From Planctomycetia bacterium (lineage in GTDB: Bacteria; Planctomycetota; Phycisphaerae; UBA1845; UTPLA1), in contig JABTTW010000001.1 in assembly GCA_015075745.1 (NCBI GenBank), positions 1,922,001-1,986,000 on the forward strand: a DNA stretch of 64,000 nt, given 5' to 3'. Under the pieces are notes generated by a model, which saw nothing but the letters and a program-made list of their open reading frames with translations, was not told the origin of the DNA and searched no databases. Shown piece by piece: positions 50,567 to 58,830 of the stretch (position 1 is the stretch's first letter; every line of letters begins with the position of its first letter). The position numbers and the translations under genes are program-made.

Positions 50567-51496
50567 ATGATTCGGTTGAAATTGGGAATCGCACCGGCGC
50601 TGGTCATTGGCGTGATCGCGGCGGCGCAGTCGCCGGGAAAGGGCCCGGCCGCGGGAAGCCGGGAACGGCCAATCGGAGAGACGAACATGGGCGTCAAGCA
50701 AACGCGAACGGTCGAGACGGAACTGGAGATCCATGCGCCGGTCGATGCCGTGTGGAAGGCACTGACGGACGCAAACGAGTTGACGCGATGGTTTCCGCTT
50801 CACGCGAAAGTGAAGCCGGGCAAGGGCGGATCGATGTGGGTCTCGTGGGGGCAGCCGTTTGAGGGCGAGTCCACGATTGAGATCTGGGAGCCGGGCCAAC
50901 ATCTGCGAACCGGCTGGCCGTTCACCGCGGCTCCCGACGGCGACCCGCGGCCGCTGGCGGTCGATTACTTCCTCGAGGGGCGCGGCGGCAAGACGTCGCT
51001 GCGGCTCGTGCACTCGGGCTTCGGCGTCGGCGCGAAGTGGGACGGCGAGTATGACGGCGTGACGCGCGGCTGGGCCTTTGAGCTGCGCGGCCTGCGGCAC
51101 TACCTCGAGCACCACGCGGGCAAGGATCGGCGGGCCATCTGGGTGAACAAGCCGACCTCGCTGAGCCCTGCGGAGGCGATCGCGCGCGTCATCGGTCCGG
51201 AGGGCCGGGTCATTCGCGGGAGCATTGAAGGGCTCAAGGAAGGCGATGCGTATCGGCTTGAGCTGGTCGGGATGAATCAGCACATCGAGGGCGTCGTTGA
51301 TATCAACATGCGGCCGCGCTCCTTCGCGGCGACGGTGAAAAACCTGAACAACGCGTACTTCCGCTGCGACATGGAGAACTGCGGCGGGAGCGAGATGGTC
51401 TGGGTGTGGTTCTCGACCTACGGGCTCGACGCCGCCACGGCGGACAAGCTGCAGGCGACAATTGAGGCGAACGCGGCGAAGGCGCTGGCGGAGTGA
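50567..51496 (+). CDS. SRPBCC (AHSA1-like) protein, second of the pair, with possible signal peptide
   Basis: A 309-residue paralogue of the preceding gene. It shares IHAPVDAVWKALTDANELTRWFPLHAKV, EIWEPGQHLRTGW, LRLVHSGFGVGAKWDGEYDG and the second domain FAATVKNLNNAYFRCDMENC ... WVWFSTYGLDAATA. Starting at ATG 50,567 (GGAGAGG upstream) it has an N-terminal hydrophobic segment (LKLGIAPALVIGVIAAAQSPG) that could export it; starting at the internal ATG 50,687 it would be cytoplasmic like its twin. A double terminator follows at 51,543-51,620. Confidence 0.85.
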   Translation: MIRLKLGIAPALVIGVIAAAQSPGKGPAAGSRERPIGETNMGVKQTRTVETELEIHAPVDAVWKALTDANELTRWFPLHAKVKPGKGGSMWVSWGQPFEGESTIEIWEPGQHLRTGWPFTAAPDGDPRPLAVDYFLEGRGGKTSLRLVHSGFGVGAKWDGEYDGVTRGWAFELRGLRHYLEHHAGKDRRAIWVNKPTSLSPAEAIARVIGPEGRVIRGSIEGLKEGDAYRLELVGMNQHIEGVVDINMRPRSFAATVKNLNNAYFRCDMENCGGSEMVWVWFSTYGLDAATADKLQATIEANAAKALAE

Positions 51497-51542
51497 GCAG
51501 TGCCGCGGCGCTTTGACGAGCGGCTGCGCGAGAGACAAGAAG

Positions 51543-51620
51543 CCCGGAAGAAGCAGGCTCGCCCTTTCCGGGAATTTTTTGAAGGCCTGCGGATGCGTGT
51601 CCGCGGGCCTTCTTTTTTTT
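51543..51620 (+). terminator. tandem intrinsic terminators after the SRPBCC operon
   Basis: First hairpin CCCGGAAG...CTTTCCGGG ends in AATTTTTT (51,543-51,580). The second, stronger, is GAAGGCC-TGCGGA-...-TCCGCG-GGCCTTC followed by eight T (51,581-51,620). Both read in the plus direction. Confidence 0.85.
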
Positions 51621-51819
51621 GCTGAGAGTGGCTGAAGGGGGCGAGGACGGCGCGCGGGGGGCGCCTCTTGAGGCGCTGGGGGCGCGTTTTTGAAGGTGAC
51701 GCGAGGAACAGGCGGTTAATTCAAGTTTTGTAGCGGGGTTCGGGGCGCGCAGCGCATGCGCGGCCCCGAACCATGGTGTACGCTATGAAGGCGCGCGAGA
51801 CATTGCGAGCACCTTCTTC

Positions 51820-52205
51820 AGCCCCGACAAGGGGCGACGGAATGTAGCCACGGGTGGAGCGAGAGTGGGCGAAGCCCGCTGAGCGCAACCCGTGGTTAGG
51901 GTCGCGCAGCGCGCCCCGCCCCGGCCAGGGGCGGAGGAGGACTTCGATCGCGCATTTCATCAGCGGGCGCATAGATGACGTTCGGATTGATTTATTGCTC
52001 ACGTCACATGATGTCTGGTATGACGTTCCTGGGGACTTGTGCGTTCGTGCCGAGTTTATGACACCTGCCCCACACTTAATCGCTCCAACGCCCCTTCGGG
52101 GCTCATCATGAATAACAATCCCTATCCACGGGTTGCGCATCGCATCGGCTGACGCCTTAGCAATGCTCCACCCGTGGCTACAATCCGACGCCCCATTCGG
52201 GGCTC
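51820..52205. repeat. transposase-less REP pair (BIME)
   Basis: Two REP units in inverted arrangement. Left unit: AGCCCC-GACAA-GGGGCG near 51,820-51,836, then CCACGGGT (51,848-51,855)...ACCCGTGG (51,888-51,895) with inner GTGGGC/GCCCGC. Right unit: CGCCCC-TTC-GGGGC (about 52,090-52,102), CCACGGGT (52,126-52,133)...ACCCGTGG (52,170-52,177) and CGCCCC-ATT-CGGGGC to about 52,205. The layout copies that around the RAYT gene at 1.3-2.1 kb but there is no transposase between, only about 150 bases without a gene. Confidence 0.72.
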
Positions 52206-52244
52206 AAATCCCTTAACGAGACTCGCAAGGAGTAGGCCCGGCAA

Positions 52245-52493
52245 TTAGATGCCACAATCCCCATCTTCGATGTCCAGAGCTTCGGCAAGCGCAAGAGCGT
52301 TGGCTAAAACAAAAGTGCCATAACGCCGGGAGAGTCGAACAATGGTAGCTGCGCCCTCTTTGGTCCAGTCTGAGCGGAGAACAAGAAGCTCGCGAAGCTT
52401 CGATTTCCGCTGGGCATCGCCGAGCTCGGAAACCAACTCGCGATACTCGCCAGTAAGATGCTCGACATGTTCGGCGGTTGAGAGCGATTCCAT
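52245..52493 (-). CDS. small helical protein beside the HNH gene
   Basis: An 82-residue protein (MESLSTAEHVEHLTGEYRELVSELG ... LRELLVLRSDWTKEGAATIVRLSRRYGTFVLANALALAEALDI). It is mostly helical, acidic, with no recognised domain. It begins 27 bases after the stop of the HNH gene on the minus strand, so the two are likely co-transcribed, and might be an accessory or immunity partner. Family unknown. Confidence 0.6.
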   Translation of the reverse strand: MESLSTAEHVEHLTGEYRELVSELGDAQRKSKLRELLVLRSDWTKEGAATIVRLSRRYGTFVLANALALAEALDIEDGDCGI

Positions 52494-52520
52494 ACTTCCT
52501 CCTTGTGGGGATATTGAGAA

Positions 52521-53294
52521 CTAAGCGGCATCAAACACGTTTTCGCGGTGCCAACGCAGGCAATCGGGATCAGGATAGAACCGGGATGGTGGGATTATTT
52601 TCTGCCCGTGCCGGGCGATCACCATTTCTTTGGCTGACAGGTCCTTCAGGGCGCGGACTCGCTTGCTTACGCGAAGCGTGAGGTCGTCATTGATAGTCAG
52701 CAGCCCAGAGTCAAACAGGCGGTCAAATGTCGCCGACATGCAAACGCCGTTGGTTGGATCGGCGCGGCGCCGCTCGTCCACGCTCCAAGGAACAATGTGC
52801 CCTGCAATCAGACACTCTACGAGCGGAAGTCCGGTGACGCAGCATCGATTGTTGTAGCTACTGATGACGGCCTCGCGGAAGAACGCCTGGTGCAATCGCT
52901 GTTTGGCGGTGACGAGTCTTTCCGACATGCCACTTGGCAAGGTCAACTCTTCAACCTTTCGCTTGACCGGTTCGCGTTCGCGACGAAGCTTGTGGGCGTT
53001 GACGACCAATTTACCCCAATCGCTATGAAACTCGTCCCAGATGGCCCGATCGAGCTTACTTCCATGGGTAAGCCCGGTCACTTTTCGGGCCGCAAGCTCG
53101 GGGTCAAAGGCACCAAAGTTTCCCAGCTTACGTGTTACGGAGGCTGGTGTGCGATCAAGGAGGGCGGCGAGCTCACAAATGAGCGGATTGCGGGTGGTGA
53201 TTCGTCCAAACGGCACACGACAATACAACTCGAATGCGAGAATCAACTGTTCGCGCGTCCAGGGTTTGCCGTCGTTTGCGGGCCGTGCGTTCAT
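52521..53294 (-). CDS. HNH endonuclease
   Basis: A 257-residue protein. The C-terminal HNH domain reads SYNNRCCVTGLPLVECLIAGHIVPWSVDERRRADPTNGVCMSATFDRLFDSG, with H-x-x-P-W and the D-P-x-N-G-x-C-x-S-A-x-x-D-x-x-F-D signature of the restriction-endonuclease-like HNH group. The N-terminal part (YCRVPFGRITTRNPLICELAALLDRTPASVTRKLGNFGAFDP) looks like a DNA-binding helix-turn-helix. Homologues include putative restriction endonucleases without a linked methylase. It could be a defence nuclease or a homing-type enzyme. Neighbour: a small partner gene 27 bases downstream. Confidence 0.85.
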   Translation of the reverse strand: MNARPANDGKPWTREQLILAFELYCRVPFGRITTRNPLICELAALLDRTPASVTRKLGNFGAFDPELAARKVTGLTHGSKLDRAIWDEFHSDWGKLVVNAHKLRREREPVKRKVEELTLPSGMSERLVTAKQRLHQAFFREAVISSYNNRCCVTGLPLVECLIAGHIVPWSVDERRRADPTNGVCMSATFDRLFDSGLLTINDDLTLRVSKRVRALKDLSAKEMVIARHGQKIIPPSRFYPDPDCLRWHRENVFDAA

Positions 53295-53599
53295 CGTGCT
53301 ACTCGCGCAGCCGAAGTGTCGAAGCAGTGATCAAAAGCAGACTAGGGAACGATCCGCGAACCAATCGTGGCTGCGCGGTCTACTGCCCTTAGGTTCCTCC
53401 TAGGCAGACGCACATAGTATGCATAGCTGGGCATCAACGAGCAAATAACCGCCGGTACTCCCTAATTCTTGTTCGTATTTGGCGCGCACGCGGAGCAAGA
53501 ATGCATAAATGAAGATCAATCCGCTCACGCCCCGCGAGATTTTGCGCGATGAACATTCACAATCAGAGTTCTGGCCCAAGTGACTTTGGGCCTCCCCGC

Positions 53600-53700
53600 C
53601 CTGTTTTTCACCTTTTTCGCGAAGCGCCCCAACACATGCGTGCCGCGCGAGTTGCAAGCGTTCGCCCAAATTTTTTTCGCCTATTGTCACCTGGGTTTTT
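53600..53700 (-). repeat. dispersed repeat, copy D (degenerate partial)
   Basis: Minus-strand partial copy with a TGTTTTTCACCTTTTTCGCG-like arm, a CGCCCCAACACATGCGTGCC block and a degenerate GTCACC core (the double TGTCACC core is reduced to one). Matches copy E about 240 bp away and the first ~100 bp of copy A. Confidence 0.5.
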
Positions 53701-53839
53701 GTGCGCTTGGAGTGCTCCGCGATTGGGGCCGCGCGCGTCCGCAAGCGGTACCAGAGAATCCGGATGCCCGATCACAATCAAGGCCAATCGCCGGCTCAAT
53801 CAGTGCCGCGGTCTTTGCGTTTACCCCGGGCCCCTTGGC

Positions 53840-53940
53840 CTGTTTTTCACCTTTTTCGCGCATCGCCCCAACACGCGACTGCCGCACGAGTTGCGCTCGT
53901 TTCGCGAAGGCTTGTGTCACCTTATGTCACCTTGTGTTTT
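53840..53940 (-). repeat. dispersed repeat, copy E (partial)
   Basis: On the minus strand this begins with the exact GTGACATAAGGTGACACAAG core and extends to the TTTTTCACC arm. It is tandem with copy D in the same orientation. The remainder of 53,295-54,060 shows no gene. Confidence 0.62.
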
Positions 53941-54060
53941 TGCTCGCGCCGCGCCACCCACAAGGGGTGGCGCTACGGTTTCGCGGGCAGGATGCCCGCG
54001 CTACCCGGGAGGGGTGGGGCTCGCGGATACGCATGTCAAACGAAGATCGATCGCGGCGGA

Positions 54061-55029
54061 TCAGCCGCGGAGGAGGCGGCTTTGGGCGGGGGCCTGCATG
54101 ACCTTGGGCATGGCCACGCGGTCGGGCCAGGTCATGATGTCGACGTAGGAGCGGTTCATGTCGATGCGGCCCGACTGGCGATAGAGGGTCTCGAGCAGGA
54201 TGAGCTTCTGATCGGCGGAGATTTCGGTGCCGACGTCTTCGCCCGGCGGGCGGCCCCACCAGATGCGGCTGCCGGGCAGGTCGGTGGCGAGCTCGATGTG
54301 CGGGCGGCTGCGATCGCGCCGGCCGCGATAGTTGCCGACGTGGACACTGGTGATCTGATGGCGGAACGGCCTGCCGTCGAGCAGGGAGACGAGATTGAGG
54401 GCGCCGGCCAGATCGTCGCCGGGCCAGGGGGCGCCGATTTCCGGCGGCGAGCCGGTGACGCCTTCGATCACCAGCATGGCCGTCGAGCGGCAGTCGGAGA
54501 TGTCGTATCTGCCCGGCAGGCGGACGCCTTCGGCGTCGACGAGGTAGCCGACCTTGCGATGCTGGACCCAAGCGGCGGGCATGCGGAAGTGACACTTGAT
54601 TGTCACCTCGCCGGAGGGATCGATGCGGACGCGATCGACCGACTTGACCCAGCCGATGCCGGGATCGGCGAGGGCGGCGCCGAGGCGCTCGGCGAGGGAG
54701 CGGTCGAGCATGCGATCGGTGGATTGCAGATCGAGGGTGCGGGCGAGACTGTCGAGGACGTGGCGGTTTTCCGGCAGGCGCAGCCACGGCGGCAGCTCGA
54801 CCCACTTGAGACTCAGCGGACGGTCGTAAGCGGCGAAGGCATGGACGCGATTCTCCAGCCGGGAGAGCGACCAGCCGACGGCCAAGGGAATGAGCAGGAT
54901 GAGGACGAGCTTGATCCACCTTTTGGCGGGCCAGGCGGCGAGCGCGGAATGGACGCGCTCCCATCGCTCCGCCAATGAGGCGAGGACGGGATTAGGAGCG
55001 CTTTTGGATTTTTTGGACGATCTGCCCAA
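54061..55029 (-). CDS. ftsQ: FtsQ-like cell-division protein
   Basis: A 322-residue protein with the FtsQ plan: a basic cytoplasmic N-terminus (to about residue 40), one transmembrane helix near 40-58 (WIKLVLILLIPLAVGW), and a periplasmic part with GWVKSVDRVRIDPSGEVTIKCHFRMPAAWV (POTRA/FtsQ region) and KVGYLVDAEGVRLPGRYD. Position after murC-murB-ddl on the same strand is exactly where ftsQ sits in many dcw clusters, and is the main reason for the name. Sequence similarity itself is only weak by eye. Downstream, ftsA and ftsZ are absent and a repeat region follows. Confidence 0.7.
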   Translation of the reverse strand: MGRSSKKSKSAPNPVLASLAERWERVHSALAAWPAKRWIKLVLILLIPLAVGWSLSRLENRVHAFAAYDRPLSLKWVELPPWLRLPENRHVLDSLARTLDLQSTDRMLDRSLAERLGAALADPGIGWVKSVDRVRIDPSGEVTIKCHFRMPAAWVQHRKVGYLVDAEGVRLPGRYDISDCRSTAMLVIEGVTGSPPEIGAPWPGDDLAGALNLVSLLDGRPFRHQITSVHVGNYRGRRDRSRPHIELATDLPGSRIWWGRPPGEDVGTEISADQKLILLETLYRQSGRIDMNRSYVDIMTWPDRVAMPKVMQAPAQSRLLRG

Positions 55030-55068
55030 TGGAACCGTGCCCCGTAAAAAGCGAGCGAGCCGATCGGC

Positions 55069-56040
55069 CTATCTGGCGAACTTCCGCCGGATCGCCGAAT
55101 CGATCAAAAACTGGCACATCTGCGGCATCGGAACCCCCGCCCTTGCCGCGGCCTTCGGCAGGAGGGAATGGCTGGTCATGCCGGGGACGACGTTGACCTC
55201 AAGGATGTAGGGCTCCATGCGGTCAGTGTCCACGCGCCAATCGACCCGGGAGAAATCCCGGCAGCCCAGGCCGACGTGGGCCTCAAGGCTGAGTTGCTCC
55301 ATCCGCTCCAGGAGGTCACTGGGCAGGTCGATGTCGAAGACGTACTCCGTATCTTCATCGACATATTTGGCGTCGTAGTTGTAGAAGTCCCGGCGGGTGC
55401 GGATCTCGATCGGGGGGAGGGCCTGATCGCCGAGGATGCCGATGGTGATCTCCTTGCCGGGGATGTACTCCTCCACCATGCCGTCGCCATAGGCGGCGAG
55501 GACGTCGTCGATGGCCGGGCGGAACTGCTCGAAATCTCGGACGATGTGGCAATGGAGGCTGCTGCCCTCTTTGACGGGCTTCACCACGACGGGCAGGCTC
55601 CACGCGGCCATGGCCTCGCGGACGGTGTCGCGGGTGGCGATGTCGTATCGCGGCGTCGGCAGGCCCAACTCGGCGAACTTCTTTTTGGATAGATACTTAT
55701 TCATCGCCAGGGCGCAGGCGTCGCTGCCGGAGCCGGTGAAGGCGATGTTGCGGCGCTCGAGGATTTCCTGGACATCGCCGTCCTCGCCGAAGCGGCCGTG
55801 CAGGGCGATGAAGACGCAATCGACGGTACGGGCGAGGGCGCCGAGGTTTTCGGGGGCAATGTCTTCGAGATAGACACTGTGACCCATCTGCTCCAGGGCG
55901 GCGGTGACGGTGCGGCCGCTGGTGAGGCTGACGTCGCGTTCACCGCTGGGGCCTCCGGCGAGGACGGTGACGGCGAGCTTCTGGTTGGTGGCGGCTCGAA
56001 GTATCCTGCCGGCGTCGAATCGAATGCTGGTTGCGGCCAC
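55069..56040 (-). CDS. ddl: D-alanine--D-alanine ligase
   Basis: Joins two D-alanines for the peptidoglycan precursor using ATP. The 323-residue protein has the N-terminal signature AVTVLAGGPSGERDVSLTSG, HGRFGEDGDVQEILERRNIAFTGSGSDACALAMNK, the ATP-grasp segments SLPVVVKPVKEGSSLHC and the metal-binding YILEVNVVPGMTSHSLLPKAA (E-x-N). Size is typical. It lies between murB and ftsQ, as in a classical dcw cluster. Confidence 0.96.
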   Translation of the reverse strand: MAATSIRFDAGRILRAATNQKLAVTVLAGGPSGERDVSLTSGRTVTAALEQMGHSVYLEDIAPENLGALARTVDCVFIALHGRFGEDGDVQEILERRNIAFTGSGSDACALAMNKYLSKKKFAELGLPTPRYDIATRDTVREAMAAWSLPVVVKPVKEGSSLHCHIVRDFEQFRPAIDDVLAAYGDGMVEEYIPGKEITIGILGDQALPPIEIRTRRDFYNYDAKYVDEDTEYVFDIDLPSDLLERMEQLSLEAHVGLGCRDFSRVDWRVDTDRMEPYILEVNVVPGMTSHSLLPKAAARAGVPMPQMCQFLIDSAIRRKFAR

Positions 56041-56118
56041 GTTGGGACTCCCTTCATTTCAAATATACACCATCGACCTCCGGTCGATGGCGATCAACGC
56101 GCCGCGGGCGGCGCGGAA

Positions 56119-57003
56119 TTACCAGATTTTGACTTCCGGCTCCAATCGGATGCCGCACTGATCCTCGACGCGCTGCCCGACGAGGCGGATCAGATTGATG
56201 ACATCGGAGGCTCGGCCGCCGGGGTCGGCGAGCACGAAGTTGGCATGACGATCGGAGACATAGGCGCTGCCGAGGCGCATGCCCTTGAGGCCGGCGCGGT
56301 CGATGATTTCACCGGCGGACCGGCCGTTGGGGTTTCTGAAGATGCAACCGACGCTCTGGGCGCCGAGGGGGGGCTGGGTGTTTTGCTTGTACATCCAGAT
56401 TTCGCGGAAGCGCAGCTCGAGATCGGCGGGATCGACTTCGTGGAGCTCGAAGACGGCGCTGGTGACGCAGTCGGCGCCGAGGGAGCAGTGGCGATAGCCG
56501 AACTCGAGGTCGTCGTGATCGCGGTCGTAGAGCTTTCCGTCGGGGCCTGCGACGCGGACACGCTGGACGACGGCGCCGATTTCGCCGTAGCGGCCGCCGC
56601 AATTCATGGCGATGCCGCCGCCGACGGTGCCGGGGATTCCGGCGAGATTCTCGAGGCCAGCGAGGCCGAGGCGGACGGTCTTGCGGATGAGCTTGGTCAT
56701 GTCTACGCCGCCGCCGGCGAAGACGCGCGAGCCTTCGACGCGCGTGTCAACGAATTCGCCGGCGTCGAGGCGAATGACGACGCCGGTGACGCCTTCATCG
56801 GGAACAATAATGTTCGCGCCGAGGCCGAGGAGCCGGACGGGTGTGCCGGAATCGCGGCACCTTCGGATGACGGCGGCGAGCTGGCTTTCAGATTGCGGAG
56901 AGATCAGGTACTCGGCGGGTCCGCCGAGGTGAAACCAGGTGAGCGGGGCGAGCGGGACATTCCGCCGGCATACGCTCTCAGGTAAGTCGTCGAACAAGTT
57001 CAT
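56119..57003 (-). CDS. murB: UDP-N-acetylenolpyruvoylglucosamine reductase
   Basis: Reduces enolpyruvyl-UDP-GlcNAc to UDP-MurNAc using FAD and NADPH. The 294-residue protein has TWFHLGGPAEYLISPQSESQL, LLGLGANIIVPDEGVTGVVIRL (FAD contact), ENLAGIPGTVGGGIAMNCGGRYGEIG and QSVGCIFRNPNGRSAGEIIDRAGLKG with the catalytic Ser in GSVFRNP-type context (here GCIFRNP, so Cys in place of Ser as in some MurB subtypes). The start overlaps the murC stop by 26 bases, suggesting translational coupling. Confidence 0.95.
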   Translation of the reverse strand: MNLFDDLPESVCRRNVPLAPLTWFHLGGPAEYLISPQSESQLAAVIRRCRDSGTPVRLLGLGANIIVPDEGVTGVVIRLDAGEFVDTRVEGSRVFAGGGVDMTKLIRKTVRLGLAGLENLAGIPGTVGGGIAMNCGGRYGEIGAVVQRVRVAGPDGKLYDRDHDDLEFGYRHCSLGADCVTSAVFELHEVDPADLELRFREIWMYKQNTQPPLGAQSVGCIFRNPNGRSAGEIIDRAGLKGMRLGSAYVSDRHANFVLADPGGRASDVINLIRLVGQRVEDQCGIRLEPEVKIW

Positions 57004-58453
57004 CGGCGATTTTCCATACGTCTCCGGCGCCCATGGTCATGACGACGTCGCCCGATCGGGCGTGGGTCGCGACATATTCGACGATTTCTTCGTGGCCGGG
57101 AAGGTACTTGGCGTCACAGTTGTTGGCGCAGACACGTTCGACGAGGTGGCGGCTGGAGATGGCGTTCTGCTCGGCCTCGCTGTCCCGGACAAAGTAGATG
57201 TCGGGGACGAGGAGGTGGTCGGCCTGGCCGAAGCTTCGGGCAAAGTCGTCGAGGAGGAAGCGGGTTCTGGAGTGCTGGTGCGGTTGGAAGATGACCCAGA
57301 GCTTTCGGTTGGGGTAGTGCTCGCGGACGGCGCGGAGGGTGACCTGGACCTCGGTGGGGTGGTGGCCGTAGTCGTCGAGGATGAGGATTCCGCCGGCTTC
57401 GCCGCGTTTGTAGAGCCGCCGGGCCGCGCCGGCGAACTTCGAGAGTGCCGATGCGATGACACCCGGGGTGACGCCGGCGTGATGGGCGAGGGCGGTCGCG
57501 GCGAGGGCATTGGAGATCTGGTGGCGGCCGGGGAGATGATCCAGGGACACGGCGGTAAAAGGGCGACCATCCTTGAGGATCGTGAACTGATAGCAGCCCT
57601 CGATGGAACGGATGTCGACGGCGCGCCAGGTGAGCCCATTGGAAGTTCCAAAAGTCTCAACGGGGGCGGCGATGCCTTTGAGGGCGGCTGTGACATTTAC
57701 GTCTTCGCCGTTGGCGATGACGGCGCCGCCGCCGGGCACGAGCTCGGCCAATCCGCGAAAGGCGGTGATGATGTCGTGAATGTCGTGGAAGTAGTCGAGG
57801 TGGTCTTCCTCGATGTTCAGAATCGCAGCGTAGCGCGGGAACAGATTGAGGAATGACCGGTCGTATTCACATGCCTCGGCGACGAAGTGTGCGCCGTCGC
57901 CGACGGCGGAGGAGCCGTCGAGCTGGGGGACGTCTGCGCCGACGACGAAGGTCGGATCGGCCTTGGCGTGGCGGAGGATGAAGGCGACGAGTGCGGTGGT
58001 GGTGCTCTTGCCGTGGGTGCCGGAAACGGCGATGCCGGTGCGTAGCTTCATGACCTGACCGAGCATCTGGGCGTAGGTCATTATCTGCAGGCCGCGGCGG
58101 ACGGCTTCGGCGTATTCGGGGTTGTCGCGTTTGACGGCGGCGGAGGCGACGACGATGTTGCAGTCGGAGGGGACGTTGATGGGTGCGTGGCCGACGGCGA
58201 TGGCAGCGCCGAGTTCTTCGAGACGGCCCTGGGCCTTAAATCCCTGGCGATCCGAGCCGCTGAGCACGGCGCCGCACCTGAGCAGGACGCCGGCGAGGCC
58301 GGACATGCCGGAGCCGCCGATGCCGATGAGGTGGACGCGTTTTCCGGCGTAGGGGCCGGACCAGTGCTGGTGCTGAGCGTTACGAAGCTGACGAGAGCCG
58401 GAGAGGGTAGAAGTATCCAGGGACATCCGTGAGGGGCCTACAACGCTTGACAT
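56978..58453 (-). CDS. murC: UDP-N-acetylmuramate--L-alanine ligase
   Basis: Adds L-alanine to UDP-MurNAc. The 491-residue protein shows the Mur-ligase motifs: VHLIGIGGSGMSGLAGVLL (about residues 40-58), the P-loop IAVSGTHGKSTTTALV (about 143-158), NIEEDHLDYFHDI and the ligase C-terminal DDYGHHPTEV and HQHSRTRFLLDDFA. The start at 58,453 is chosen because GGAGGTGG lies just upstream; the frame is open to 58,729 but without a start site. First gene of the murC-murB-ddl-ftsQ run on the minus strand. Confidence 0.96.
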   Translation of the reverse strand: MSSVVGPSRMSLDTSTLSGSRQLRNAQHQHWSGPYAGKRVHLIGIGGSGMSGLAGVLLRCGAVLSGSDRQGFKAQGRLEELGAAIAVGHAPINVPSDCNIVVASAAVKRDNPEYAEAVRRGLQIMTYAQMLGQVMKLRTGIAVSGTHGKSTTTALVAFILRHAKADPTFVVGADVPQLDGSSAVGDGAHFVAEACEYDRSFLNLFPRYAAILNIEEDHLDYFHDIHDIITAFRGLAELVPGGGAVIANGEDVNVTAALKGIAAPVETFGTSNGLTWRAVDIRSIEGCYQFTILKDGRPFTAVSLDHLPGRHQISNALAATALAHHAGVTPGVIASALSKFAGAARRLYKRGEAGGILILDDYGHHPTEVQVTLRAVREHYPNRKLWVIFQPHQHSRTRFLLDDFARSFGQADHLLVPDIYFVRDSEAEQNAISSRHLVERVCANNCDAKYLPGHEEIVEYVATHARSGDVVMTMGAGDVWKIADELVRRLT

Positions 58454-58830
58454 GCTGGCCCACCTCCATGTGAGACCGCCCGGGGCTTTGCAGCGGCGAA
58501 TCAATGTGAATTTCCTTTGCGCTCCGAGACGGGAGCGAAAAAGGGCTGCGCCGCCGCATGCCAGGGACGCCCATCCCCGCCGCCGCCCCCTCGATTCGTC
58601 GCATCCTACTCGGATACGCAGCGAAATCGCAAGGAGTTCCGAACCAATTCGCCCAAGAACAGCGATTTCATCCGGCGTTGCGGCGGGCGCCGGCACATGC
58701 TTTGGCCCCCGAACACTGGTGCGGTGCAACGTAAGGATATCGGGATGAATTGGATCGATTCTTGAGGCCGTGAGCGAATGCTGCGCGTGGCTTTGAGTAG
58801 TTGGGCGGAAGAGCGGAGGCGGGCGCGAAA
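58454..58830. other. intergenic stretch upstream of murC
   Basis: About 377 bases with no supported gene. It lies between the divergent-facing murC start and the STAS gene end. It includes Gly/Arg-rich open reading that looks noncoding. No promoter is clear. Confidence 0.4.

Noticed and set aside
49646..51538. 630-residue open frame antisense to the SRPBCC genes
   Set aside because: Shadow frame over two well-supported plus-strand genes.
58454..58729. Extended N-terminus of murC
   Set aside because: The frame is open but lacks a start site; GGAGGTGG before the ATG at 58,453 marks the real start.
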